Both the position numbers and the translations under genes were made by a program. A stretch of DNA of 64,000 nucleotides from positions 5,032,501-5,096,500 of the forward strand of contig NZ_CP035952.1 of assembly GCF_004214895.1 (NCBI RefSeq), written 5' to 3'. Below the pieces are notes generated by a model. It ran no database searches and had not been told where the DNA came from. It saw nothing but the letters and a program-made list of their open reading frames with translations. The stretch is from Pseudomonas tructae (GTDB taxonomy: Bacteria > Pseudomonadota > Gammaproteobacteria > Pseudomonadales > Pseudomonadaceae). Each line of letters starts with the position of its first letter. Within the stretch, counting starts at the first letter, position 1. Below, piece after piece: positions 42,248-50,861 of the stretch.

Positions 42248-43176
42248 GCAGCCATCAGGCGTTTTCCCCGCAGGTGGCCGAACAGGCCGTGCACTGGCTG
42301 ATCGAGCTGCAGGGCGGCGCCCTCGATGCGCGTCAGCAGCAGGCGATGCAGCAATGGTTGCAGGCCGATGACAGCCATCGACGCGCCTGGGAGCACATTG
42401 AGCGGATCAACCAGCGTTTACGTGGCCTGTCCTCGCCGCTTGCCCATGCAGCCTTGCAGGCACCGCGTTCAGCCAGCCGCCGACGGGCGCTGAAAACCCT
42501 GCTGATCCTCGGCGTCGGCAGCGCCAGCGGCCTGGCCTTGCACCAACACAGCCCGCTGCCGACGCTGCTGGCCGATTACCGCAGCCCGGTGGGCGAACGT
42601 CGGCGCCTGGCCCTGGACGACGGCAGCCTGTTGCAGCTCAACACCCGCAGCGCCGCTGATGTGCGTTTCGATGCCAGCCAGCGTCTGGTGCGCCTGCTCG
42701 AAGGTGAACTGCAACTGACCGTGGCCCGTGATACGCGACCGCTGCAGTTGCTCACCGAACATGGCCTGGTGAACTTGAGCAACGGTCGCTACAACCTGCG
42801 CCAGTTCCCGCAGTACAGCCAGTTGGCGGTGTATGAAGGCAGCGCCAGCCTGGCCGGCAAGGTCCTGCCAAGCGGTCAGCAAGCGCGCTTCAATGGTCCG
42901 CAATGGCAGGCCAGCCAAGCCCTGGACAGCAATGCCGGAGCCTGGGTCGACGGCATGCTGATGGCCGCGCACATGCCCTTGGGCGCGTTCCTCGAGGAAC
43001 TGGGCCGCTACCGTCGCGGCCAGCTCAACTGCGCGCCCGAGGTGGCCAACCTGCTGATCTCCGGCAGTTATCCGCTGGCCGACAGCGAGCGCATTCTCGA
43101 CCTGCTCGAAGTAGCGCTGCCGGTGCGCGTGCGGCGCTTTACCCGCTACTGGGTGACGGTCCAAGCGCGGGCCTGA
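42244..43176 (+). CDS. fecR: FecR-family anti-sigma factor
   Basis: A 310-residue inner-membrane signal transducer. The N-terminal cytoplasmic domain is AEQAVHWLIELQGGALDARQQQAMQQWL. One helix lies near residue 85 (TLLILGVGSASGLAL), and the periplasmic FecR domain begins YRSPVGERRRLALDDGSLLQLN. Start GTG 42244 overlaps the sigma-factor stop, so translation is coupled. It receives the signal from the STN domain of the FecA-like receptor encoded next. Confidence 0.92.
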   Translation: MSSHQAFSPQVAEQAVHWLIELQGGALDARQQQAMQQWLQADDSHRRAWEHIERINQRLRGLSSPLAHAALQAPRSASRRRALKTLLILGVGSASGLALHQHSPLPTLLADYRSPVGERRRLALDDGSLLQLNTRSAADVRFDASQRLVRLLEGELQLTVARDTRPLQLLTEHGLVNLSNGRYNLRQFPQYSQLAVYEGSASLAGKVLPSGQQARFNGPQWQASQALDSNAGAWVDGMLMAAHMPLGAFLEELGRYRRGQLNCAPEVANLLISGSYPLADSERILDLLEVALPVRVRRFTRYWVTVQARA

Positions 43177-43266
43177 AACTTTTTTCAACTGACCTGAGCC
43201 GTTTTTAAATCTCGCGTGACAGAGAAGGCAGAACCCTTTGCTTCGACCTTCTCAAGGACCTCCCGC

Positions 43267-45606
43267 ATGCCCCTTCGACCGAGTCCACTTGCCCAGGCCC
43301 TGCGCACCCTGCTGCTGGGTGCCAGCCTGAGTTTCACCACGCTTGCCGCCCAGGCGGCCGAGGCCCCGGCGCGCACCTACCAGATCGCTCCGAGCAGCCT
43401 GGAAGCCGCGCTGAATCAGTTCGGCCGCGAAAGCGGTGTGTTGATTTCCTTCGGCTCGCAGGTCACCAGTGGCGTGCAAAGCCCCGGCCTGCACGGCCAG
43501 TACAGCCCGCAACAAGGCCTCGACGCGCTGTTGCAGGGCACCGGCCTGCAAGCGCGTGCCGAGGGCGAGAATGCCTTCAGCCTGCAACCGCTCGCCGCCG
43601 TCAACGCGCCGGTCGAGCTCGGCGCCTCCACCGTGGTCGGCGACTGGCTGGGCGCGGCGCAGCAAGACAACGTCTTCGAACACGCCGGTGCGCGTGACGT
43701 GATCCGCCGTGAAGAATTCGAACGCAGCGGCGCCACCACCGCCCGCGAAGTGCTCAACCGCATCCCCGGGGTCAACGCCCCGGAAAACAACGGCACCGGC
43801 AGCCATGACATGGCAATGAACTTCGGTATTCGCGGGCTCAACCCACGCCTGGCCTCACGCTCCACCGTGCTGATGGACGGCATCCCGGTACCGTTCGCCC
43901 CTTACGGTCAGCCGCAGTTATCGTTCGCCCCGATCAGCATGGGCAACATGGACGCGGTGGACGTGGTCCGCGGCGGCGGCGCGGTGCGTTACGGCCCGCA
44001 GAACGTCGGCGGCATCGTCAACTTCGTGACCCGGGCGATCCCCGACGAGCCGACGGTCAAGGCCGGCTTCCAGACCCAGACCAGCCCCTCGTCCAGCCAT
44101 GACGGCTTCAAGACCAGCGCCAACCTGCTGGCCGGCGGCACCAACGCCAACGGCCTGGGCGGCGCCCTGCTCTACTCCGGCACCCGTGGCGGTGACTGGC
44201 GCGAGCACAGCGATACGCAGATCGACGACCTGATCCTCAAGGGCAAGTACCAGCTCGACGAAGCCAACAGCCTGCACGCCATGGCCCAGTACTACGAGGG
44301 CGAGGCGCAGATGCCCGGCGGCCTGAGCGTCGCCGACTACGATGCCGACCCGTATCAGTCGACCCGCCTGCAAGACAAGTTCTGGGGCCGCCGGACGATG
44401 TTCAACTTCGGCTACGACTACAAGGAAGACGCCCGCCAGTTCAGCGTTAACAGCTTCTTCACCAAGACCCTGCGCAGCGGTTACCTGGACCAGGGCACTT
44501 TCGTCTCGCTGTCGCCGCGCGAGTACTGGGTACGCGGCATCGAAACGCGCTTCTCCCAGGGCTTTGCCCTCGGTGAAAGCTGGCACGAAGTCGGCGTCGG
44601 CTACCGCTACATCAACGAAGCAGGCCATGAACTGCGCTACCGCGAGCCGATCGCCGCCAACCAGTTGCCAACCACCGCCAGCCGCAACGACCGCGACACC
44701 CGTGGCGGCACCGACGCCCATGCGATTTTCCTCGATGACCGCATCGACATAGGCCAGTGGACCATCACCCCGGGCATCCGCTACGAGATGATCGACTCCG
44801 AGCAATCCAACAAGCTCACCGGCCAGCGCTACCAGGGCGACTACAACACCGCATTGCCGGCGCTCAACGTGATGTATCACCTGAGCGACAGCTGGAACCT
44901 GTATGCCAACACCGAAGGCTCGTTCGGCAGCGTGCAGTACAGCCAGATGCCCAACCGGGTCAGCAGCGGCGAAGTGAAACCGGAAAAAGCCCGCACCTGG
45001 GAGCTGGGGACGCGCTACGACAATGGCAACCTGCAAGCCGAAATCGGTGCGTTTTTGATCAACTTCGATAACCAGTACGAAAGCAACCAGACCAACGATT
45101 CGGTGATCGCCCGCGGTGAAACCCGCCACCAGGGCATCGAGACCAGCGTCAAGTACGCCCTCGAAGGCCTGAACCCGGCACTGGCAGGTTTCGACGTGTA
45201 CGCCACCTATGCCTTTGTCGATGCGAAAATCCGCGAAGACGGGCCGAACAAGGGCAATCGTGTGCCCTTCTCGTCACGCCACAAAGGCACCCTGGGTATT
45301 GGTTACACCGAGGGCCAGTGGAAGCTCAACCTCGACAGCACCTACCAAAGCGACCAGTTCGCCGACAATGCCAACACCTCGGCCGAAAGCGCCGACGGCA
45401 GCACCGGACGCATCCCCGGCTACATGCTGTTCAGCAGCCGTGCGGCCTACGATTTCGGCCCGCAACTGTCGAACCTCAACGTCGCCGTGGGGGTGAAAAA
45501 CATCTTCAATCACCAGTACTACACCCGCTCGTTCGACGACAACAACAAGGGCAAGTACGTAGGAGAACCTCGTACGGTATACCTGCAGACCTCCGTCGCG
45601 TTCTGA
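43267..45606 (+). CDS. fecA: Ferric citrate-type TonB-dependent receptor FecA
   Basis: A 779-residue outer-membrane receptor. The signal peptide ends LAAQAAEA; the STN signalling domain follows (YQIAPSSLEAALNQFGRESG, residues 37-115). The plug contains RSTVLMDGIPVPFAPYGQPQ and VDVVRGGGAVRYGPQNVGG, which closely follow E. coli FecA (diferric dicitrate). The barrel ends LQTSVAF. Start ATG 43267 is preceded by AAGGACC. The 90 bp after fecR leave room for a FecI-dependent promoter. A hairpin terminator follows. Confidence 0.92.
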   Translation: MPLRPSPLAQALRTLLLGASLSFTTLAAQAAEAPARTYQIAPSSLEAALNQFGRESGVLISFGSQVTSGVQSPGLHGQYSPQQGLDALLQGTGLQARAEGENAFSLQPLAAVNAPVELGASTVVGDWLGAAQQDNVFEHAGARDVIRREEFERSGATTAREVLNRIPGVNAPENNGTGSHDMAMNFGIRGLNPRLASRSTVLMDGIPVPFAPYGQPQLSFAPISMGNMDAVDVVRGGGAVRYGPQNVGGIVNFVTRAIPDEPTVKAGFQTQTSPSSSHDGFKTSANLLAGGTNANGLGGALLYSGTRGGDWREHSDTQIDDLILKGKYQLDEANSLHAMAQYYEGEAQMPGGLSVADYDADPYQSTRLQDKFWGRRTMFNFGYDYKEDARQFSVNSFFTKTLRSGYLDQGTFVSLSPREYWVRGIETRFSQGFALGESWHEVGVGYRYINEAGHELRYREPIAANQLPTTASRNDRDTRGGTDAHAIFLDDRIDIGQWTITPGIRYEMIDSEQSNKLTGQRYQGDYNTALPALNVMYHLSDSWNLYANTEGSFGSVQYSQMPNRVSSGEVKPEKARTWELGTRYDNGNLQAEIGAFLINFDNQYESNQTNDSVIARGETRHQGIETSVKYALEGLNPALAGFDVYATYAFVDAKIREDGPNKGNRVPFSSRHKGTLGIGYTEGQWKLNLDSTYQSDQFADNANTSAESADGSTGRIPGYMLFSSRAAYDFGPQLSNLNVAVGVKNIFNHQYYTRSFDDNNKGKYVGEPRTVYLQTSVAF

Positions 45607-45617
45607 TCCAGCGCATG

Positions 45618-45645
45618 CAAAAGCCCGGCCGCCGCCGGGCTTTTT
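45618..45645 (+). terminator. Rho-independent terminator of the fecIRA unit
   Basis: AAAAGCCCGGC and GCCGGGCTTTTT flank a short loop, 11 nt after the fecA stop. The G/C stem and T5 run are standard. Confidence 0.85.
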
Positions 45646-45784
45646 GCTACAAGATATTTTTATTTCAAAAGGGCTTGAATTGTTCCGCCAACTGCCTGAC
45701 CTTGTAGTCAAGAGGCGATGGTTCTCACAGGCCGCCAAGGCCCCGTCGATTCTCTTGCGAGCTAGCTGAATAAGGGATTGAACT

Positions 45785-46192
45785 ATGCAAATCCAAGTCA
45801 ATAGCGACAACCATATTCAAGGCAACATCCGGCTGGAAGAGTGGGTCCGCAGCACGGTAGAAAGCACGCTCGAACGTTTTGAAGAAGACCTCACCCGCAT
45901 CGAGGTCCACCTGCGCGACGAGAATGGCGACAAGCCTGGTCCGCATGACAAACGCTGCCAGATGGAGGCACGCCCAAAAGGCCATCAACCGATTTCCGTA
46001 AGCCATAAGTCCGCATCCCTCGACCAGGCTGTCGAAGGTGCCGCAATCAAACTGGACCACGCCCTGGAGCACTTCTACGGCAAGCTGCGCAGCAAACGCG
46101 CGGTCCCCAATCAAGGCATTGACGACGCCCAGAATGACGGGCTGTTGCAGGAAGAATTCCTGGAGAACGAGCAAGCTCGACTCAACGGATAA
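45785..46192 (+). CDS. HPF/RaiA-family ribosome-associated protein
   Basis: A 135-residue protein of the ribosome hibernation (S30EA) fold: MQIQVNSDNHIQGNIRLEEWV starts the first strand and helix, and TRIEVHLRDENGDKPGPHDKRCQMEARPKG the conserved basic strand region. It is longer than the usual rpoN-linked HPF (about 100 residues), with an acidic tail (NDGLLQEEFLENEQ). It is therefore probably a paralogue that tunes ribosome activity under stress. It stands alone, with terminators on both sides. Confidence 0.82.
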   Translation: MQIQVNSDNHIQGNIRLEEWVRSTVESTLERFEEDLTRIEVHLRDENGDKPGPHDKRCQMEARPKGHQPISVSHKSASLDQAVEGAAIKLDHALEHFYGKLRSKRAVPNQGIDDAQNDGLLQEEFLENEQARLNG

Positions 46193-46210
46193 GCCGTAAC
46201 GCAGACGCTA

Positions 46211-46240
46211 AAAAGGCGAGCCCCAAGGGCTCGCCTTTTT
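46211..46240. terminator. Rho-independent terminator
   Basis: AAAAAGGCGAGCCCC and GGGCTCGCCTTTTTT form a strong hairpin with T6 on the plus strand and a T-run on the minus strand. It sits 18 nt after the HPF-like stop and just beyond the convergent psiE stop, so it can serve both genes. Confidence 0.88.
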
Positions 46241-46261
46241 TGTAGGAGCGTCCTGCGTCTG

Positions 46262-46729
46262 TTACTTCGCTTCCTCGATTTCCTTGCCACTGGCATCGAT
46301 GGCCTTGGTCGACGGATAACGATACGAGGCATAGCGCACCACCAGGATCGCGAACGCCAGCAACAGAATGCCGCCACACACGTACAACAACCCCACATCC
46401 GGCGCCTTGTGGTGCGAAACATCGCCAATCAGCAGGCGGGTCAGCGCCGTAATGGCCACATACAACAGGAAGCGGATCGGCATGTGGTTGGTCTTGAAGT
46501 AGATCCCCACCATGGCGCCGAGTTCGAGGTAGATGAACAGCAGCAGGATGTCGTCGACACTGACGCCCTTGCCGAGCATCTCGATGAAGGTGACCACGGC
46601 CGCGTAGGCAGTGATGCCACCGATGCCGAACAGGGCCAGGTAATGGAACGCCTCGACGCACAGGTTGCCCAGCGAGTCGGCCGAGCCATGCAGGCGCTTG
46701 CGCAGTTTGTCAGCCCAATTGATGCTCAC
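46262..46729 (-). CDS. psiE: Phosphate-starvation-inducible protein PsiE homologue
   Basis: A 155-residue inner-membrane protein with four hydrophobic helices (FHYLALFGIGGITAYAAVVTF, DDILLLFIYLELGAMVGIYF, IRFLLYVAITALTRLLI, LLYVCGGILLLAFAILVV). The central segment YLELGAMVGIYFKTNHMPIRFLLY is the family hallmark. In E. coli psiE is PhoB-controlled, but I find no clear Pho box upstream here. Function unknown. Confidence 0.87.
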   Translation of the reverse strand: MSINWADKLRKRLHGSADSLGNLCVEAFHYLALFGIGGITAYAAVVTFIEMLGKGVSVDDILLLFIYLELGAMVGIYFKTNHMPIRFLLYVAITALTRLLIGDVSHHKAPDVGLLYVCGGILLLAFAILVVRYASYRYPSTKAIDASGKEIEEAK

Positions 46730-46900
46730 GATACGGTTTCCTTGATACGGCTGGAAGGATGATGCGCCAGGCGCATGACGCTTTGTCGGTATGCAGTAAA
46801 GAGGCCAGGCCCCCTGCTTGAGAAGGCGACCGAATGCCGCAAGGCACAGCCATCGCTGGCTGTGCCTTCATCCTTTCAATTCGCGGTTACCGCAGCGTGT

Positions 46901-48082
46901 TCATTCCAGGGCCGACGCCGGGCCGAAGAACTCATAGCGGCTCTGTTGCTCGGGCACGCCCAGGCCCTTGAGGTGGCGCTTGATGGTGGCCATGAAGGCT
47001 TTGGGGCCGAGGAAGTAGGCATCCACGTCACGTTCTTGCGGCAGCCACTGGCCGAGCTGATCGGCGCTGAGCAGGCCCAGCGCATCCGCCGGCTGGCTGT
47101 GGCCATCGTCTTCGGCGTAGCAGTAGAAGCGCTTGACCTGCGGGTGGCGCGCCGCCAGTTCATCGACCCAGTCACGGAAGGCGTGCACCGCGCCGTTGCG
47201 CGCACAGTGAATGAAGTGCACCAGGCGCCCGCTGGCCAGCGCAGCTTCGAGCATCGGCAGGGTCGGGGTGATGCCGACGCCACCGCTGATCAGCACCAGC
47301 GGCTTGTCGCTGGCGCTCAGGGTGAATTCGCCCGATGGCGGGAACAGGTTGAGGGTATCGCCCACGGCGAACTGCTCGTGCAGGTAGCTGGAGACCTTGC
47401 CACCGGCTTCGCGCTTGACGCTGATGCGGTACTGGCCGGCATTGCTCAGAGCCGACAGCGAGTAGTTACGGCGCTGCTCCTGGCCGTCGATGATCAGTTG
47501 CAGGCCGATGTACTGGCCTGGTTCGGCCTGCAGGATCGCCCCGCCGTCGACCGGGGCAAAATAGAAGGAGACGATCTCGCTGCTCTCCTCGACCCGCTCC
47601 ACCAGCGTGAATTCGCGCGCACCGCGCCAGCCACCAGGTGCTGCGGCCTTTTGCGCGTAGACGTCACTTTCAGCACCGATGAGGATATCGGCCAGTTGCT
47701 GATAGGCCGCGCCCCAGGCGGCAATCACTTCGGGGGTGGCGATGTCTTTGCCGAGGACTTCTTCAATGGCGCGCAGCAGGCAGCTGCCGACAATCGGGTA
47801 ATGTTCCGGGAGGATCTGCAAGGCCACATGCTTGTTGATGATCTGCCCGACCAGGCCACCGAGCTGCTCAAGCTGGTCAATGTGCCGGGCGTACATCAGC
47901 ACGCCGTTGGCCAGCGCCCGTGGCTGGTCGCCACTGGCCTGGTGCGCCTGGTTGAACAGCGGACGCACTTGCGGGTACTCGCTGAGCATCAGTTTGTAAA
48001 AATGAGTGGTCAGCGCTTCACCGCCGCTTTCCAGCAGAGGTACGGTGGCTTTGACGATTGCACGATCCTGGGCATTGAGCAT
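46901..48082 (-). CDS. hmp: Flavohaemoglobin / nitric oxide dioxygenase Hmp
   Basis: A 393-residue cytosolic enzyme that converts NO plus O2 to nitrate with NAD(P)H. The globin domain (1-140) shows Tyr29 (B10), Gln53 (E7) and proximal His85 (NKHVAL). The reductase has the FAD motif RRNYSLS and the NAD site LISGGVGITPTLPM. Start ATG 48082 (MLNAQDRAIV) gives the usual Hmp length; a longer reading adds 28 residues overlapping the promoter. It is divergent from the NorR/FhpR activator and has a sigma-54-type promoter. Confidence 0.97.
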   Translation of the reverse strand: MLNAQDRAIVKATVPLLESGGEALTTHFYKLMLSEYPQVRPLFNQAHQASGDQPRALANGVLMYARHIDQLEQLGGLVGQIINKHVALQILPEHYPIVGSCLLRAIEEVLGKDIATPEVIAAWGAAYQQLADILIGAESDVYAQKAAAPGGWRGAREFTLVERVEESSEIVSFYFAPVDGGAILQAEPGQYIGLQLIIDGQEQRRNYSLSALSNAGQYRISVKREAGGKVSSYLHEQFAVGDTLNLFPPSGEFTLSASDKPLVLISGGVGITPTLPMLEAALASGRLVHFIHCARNGAVHAFRDWVDELAARHPQVKRFYCYAEDDGHSQPADALGLLSADQLGQWLPQERDVDAYFLGPKAFMATIKRHLKGLGVPEQQSRYEFFGPASALE

Positions 48083-48127
48083 GGATGACTCCTGAGCCTG
48101 TGGCTTCTTGATGAATGCCTGAGCTAT

Positions 48128-48144
48128 TACAGCTTTCGTGCCAA
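48128..48144 (-). promoter_or_regulatory. Sigma-54 promoter of hmp
   Basis: On the minus strand the sequence TTGGCACGAAAGCTGTA matches the RpoN consensus TGGCACG-N4-TTGCW at the -24 box completely and the -12 box partly (CTGT). It ends 46 nt before the hmp ATG, giving a leader of roughly 35 nt. Confidence 0.7.
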
Positions 48145-48184
48145 CTATTAAATTATTAAAAATCAATAACTTACAAACAAATGA

Positions 48185-48221
48185 GTCATAAAGACAACAA
48201 CTGCGATATAGTCATTTCGAC
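48185..48221. promoter_or_regulatory. Two NorR/FhpR binding sites (GT-N7-AC)
   Basis: GTCATAAAGAC (48185-48195) and GTCATTTCGAC (48211-48221) both fit the NorR site GT-N7-AC, with starts 26 bp apart. They lie 41-93 bp upstream of the hmp sigma-54 promoter, the usual enhancer distance, and next to the norR start, which allows autoregulation. E. coli NorR uses three sites; I found no clear third. Confidence 0.65.
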
Positions 48222-48235
48222 TTACAGGAGTCATT

Positions 48236-49789
48236 ATGACCGCAAAATCCCTGCTCACCGCTTTGCTGCCCCTGGTCAGCGACCTGTCCCGCGAGTTGCC
48301 CGAGCGCGAACGCTACCGGCGCCTGCTCGAAGCCATGCGCAGCCTGCTGCCGTGCGATGCCGCCGCCCTGCTGCGCCTGGACGGTGAATGGCTGGTACCA
48401 CTGGCGGTGAACGGTTTGAGCACCGACACCCTCGGGCGGCGCTTCAAGGTCGATGAGCATCCTCGTTTCGCCGCGATTCTCAGCCGCAGCGAGCCGACCC
48501 GCTTCGCCAGCGACAGCACGCTGCCCGACCCTTACGACGGCCTGGTCGAAGGCCTGCACCAGCACCTTGAGGTGCACGACTGCATGGGTTGCCCGCTGTT
48601 TGTCGATGAACGGCCCTGGGGCCTGATCACCCTCGATGCGCTGGACCCGGAGCAGTTCCAGCAGGTCGAGCTCGATGCCCTGCAGGCCTTTGCCAGCCTG
48701 GCGGCGGCCACGGTGAATGTTGCCGAGCGCATCGAACACCTGGCCCTGCGCGTCGAAGACGAACACCAGCGCGCCGAAGTCTATCGCCAGGCCAGCGGTC
48801 AGCAGCACAAGGAACTGATCGGCCAGAGCAAGGCGCACAAACGCCTGCTGGAAGAAATCCGCCTGGTCGGCAGCAGCGACCTGACGGTGTTGATCACCGG
48901 CGAAACCGGGGTCGGCAAGGAGCTGGTGGCCCAGGCCATCCACCAGGCCTCGAGCCGCGCAGCCAGGCCGATGATCAGCCTGAACTGCGCGGCGCTGCCG
49001 GACACCCTGGTCGAGAGCGAGCTGTTCGGTCATGTGCGTGGCGCTTTTACCGGCGCGGTGGGCGAACGGCGCGGCAAGTTCGAGCTGGCCAATGGCGGTA
49101 CGCTGTTTCTCGATGAAGTCGGCGAGTTGTCGTTGAGCGTGCAAGCCAAGCTGCTGCGCGTGCTGCAGAGCGGGCAGCTGCAACGGCTGGGTTCGGACCA
49201 GGAGCACCGTGTGGATGTGCGCCTGATCGCGGCAACCAACCGCGACCTGGCAGAAGAAGTACGCGCCGGACGCTACCGCGCCGACTTCTACCATCGCCTG
49301 AGCGTGTACCCGCTGCTGGTGCCACCACTGCGAGAGCGCGGCCGCGATGTACTGCTGCTCAGCGGCTACTTTCTCGAGCAGAACCGCTCACGCATGGGCC
49401 TGGGCAGTTTGCGCCTGAGTGCCGAGGCCCAGGCTGCGCTGAGCAGCTACGGCTGGCCGGGCAATGTCCGGGAGCTGGAACACCTGATCGGTCGCTCGGC
49501 GCTCAAGGCCCTGGGGCAACACGCGCAACGGCCAAAAATCCTCACCCTGGAGGCTGCCGACCTGGATTTGCGCCCGGTCCAGGCCTTCCCGACACCAGCC
49601 CAAACCACCGCGCTGGCTGATCAGCCACTGCCCAGCGGCGACCTGCGCCAGGCCCTGGACGACTACCAGCGCCAGTTGATCCAGGCTTGCCTTGAACGCC
49701 ACCAGCAGAACTGGGCCAGCACCGCCCGCGAGCTGGGCCTGGACCGGGCAAATCTGAGTCGCCTGGCACGGCGCTTGGGTCTACGCTGA
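48236..49789 (+). CDS. norR: NO-responsive sigma-54 activator NorR/FhpR
   Basis: A 517-residue enhancer-binding protein. The N-terminal GAF domain (about 1-170) senses NO through non-haem iron. The AAA+ domain has Walker A GETGVGKE, the sigma-54 contact loop GAFTGA at residues 269-274, and Walker B GGTLFLDEVGEL. The C-terminal Fis-type helix-turn-helix is NWASTARELGLDRANLSRLARRLG. CAGGAG precedes ATG 48236. Divergence from hmp and the GT-N7-AC sites identify its target; in Pseudomonas this regulator is often called FhpR. Confidence 0.95.
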   Translation: MTAKSLLTALLPLVSDLSRELPERERYRRLLEAMRSLLPCDAAALLRLDGEWLVPLAVNGLSTDTLGRRFKVDEHPRFAAILSRSEPTRFASDSTLPDPYDGLVEGLHQHLEVHDCMGCPLFVDERPWGLITLDALDPEQFQQVELDALQAFASLAAATVNVAERIEHLALRVEDEHQRAEVYRQASGQQHKELIGQSKAHKRLLEEIRLVGSSDLTVLITGETGVGKELVAQAIHQASSRAARPMISLNCAALPDTLVESELFGHVRGAFTGAVGERRGKFELANGGTLFLDEVGELSLSVQAKLLRVLQSGQLQRLGSDQEHRVDVRLIAATNRDLAEEVRAGRYRADFYHRLSVYPLLVPPLRERGRDVLLLSGYFLEQNRSRMGLGSLRLSAEAQAALSSYGWPGNVRELEHLIGRSALKALGQHAQRPKILTLEAADLDLRPVQAFPTPAQTTALADQPLPSGDLRQALDDYQRQLIQACLERHQQNWASTARELGLDRANLSRLARRLGLR

Positions 49790-49869
49790 TTGCACCGAGT
49801 GATTAAAGCCCCGGGCTGCCGGGTCGATAACCTGGCATCTCCCCCAATTACTCTGCCCTGAAGGTGCCT

Positions 49870-50769
49870 ATGGCGTCGCAAAATGCCCGCGCGGACTCGC
49901 TGTCGCTGCTGCTGTTCACCCTGCGCAGCGGCAAGCTGATGGCGATCAACCTGCTCAAGGTCAGTGAAATCATCCCCTGCCCGCCGCTGACCAAGCTGCC
50001 GGAGTCGCACCCTCACGTCCAGGGCGTGGCCACCTTGCGCGGCAATTCACTGTCGGTCATCGACCTGTCGCGGGCCATCGGCGAGCGGCCACTGGCAGAT
50101 CCGCAGGGTGGCTGCCTGATCGTCACCGACATCAGCCGCTCCAAGCAGGGCCTGCACGTGCAGGCGGTGAGCAAGATCGTCCACTGCCTGAGCACCGACA
50201 TCAAACCGCCACCGTTCGGTTCGGGCAGCAAGTCGTTCATTACCGGCGTGACCCGGGTCGACAACACCCTGGTGCAGGTACTGGATATCGAAAAGGTCAT
50301 CCACGGCATCGCCCCTCCACAGCGCGAAGTGCTCACCTCCGTGCTCAGTGCCGAGGATTCCGCGGTGCTGGGCGCCACCAATATCCTGGTGGTCGATGAC
50401 AGCCAGGTGGCCCTGCAGCAATCGGTGCATACCCTGCGCAACCTCGGCATCGAATGCCACACCGCGCGCAGCGCCAAGGATGCGATCAACACCCTGCTGG
50501 AGCTGCAAGGCACCGAGCGCGAGATCAACGTGGTGGTGTCGGACATCGAGATGTCCGAAATGGACGGTTTCGCCTTTACCCGCACCCTGCGCGAAACCCC
50601 TGACTTCCAGCACCTGTATGTCTTGCTGCACACCTCGCTGGACAGCGCCATGAACAGCGATAAAGCCAAGGAAGTGGGGGCCAATGCGGTGCTGACCAAG
50701 TTCTCTTCGCCGGAGCTGACCGACTGCCTGATCGTCGCCGCCCGCGCCGTGGCTTTTGCAGAACGCTGA
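49870..50769 (+). CDS. cheV: Chemotaxis coupling/response protein CheV
   Basis: A 299-residue fusion of a CheW-like coupling domain (about 1-155, LLFTLRSGKLMAINLLKVSEII) and a receiver domain (about 170-299, NILVVDDSQVALQQSV). The phospho-acceptor is Asp225 in VVVSDIEMSEMDGF, and the conserved Lys lies in VLTKFSSPE. It couples receptors to CheA with phosphorylation-dependent adaptation. ATG 49870 is chosen over GTG 49864 because GAAGG then has proper spacing. It stands alone. Confidence 0.93.
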   Translation: MASQNARADSLSLLLFTLRSGKLMAINLLKVSEIIPCPPLTKLPESHPHVQGVATLRGNSLSVIDLSRAIGERPLADPQGGCLIVTDISRSKQGLHVQAVSKIVHCLSTDIKPPPFGSGSKSFITGVTRVDNTLVQVLDIEKVIHGIAPPQREVLTSVLSAEDSAVLGATNILVVDDSQVALQQSVHTLRNLGIECHTARSAKDAINTLLELQGTEREINVVVSDIEMSEMDGFAFTRTLRETPDFQHLYVLLHTSLDSAMNSDKAKEVGANAVLTKFSSPELTDCLIVAARAVAFAER

Positions 50770-50797
50770 AACACAGCCAGGTAGTGCTGCGCTTGAA

Positions 50798-50818
50798 TGT
50801 GCCTGACGCTCAGGCACA
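50798..50818. terminator. Hairpin between cheV and the fimbrial operon
   Basis: TGTGCCTGA and TCAGGCACA pair perfectly over 9 bp around CGC, in the convergent gap. No strong T-run follows, but position and symmetry suit a bidirectional terminator. Confidence 0.55.
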
Positions 50819-50861
50819 ATTAGGCGCCCGGCGTTCCGAGTATCCACCACCGCGCTAGTGG

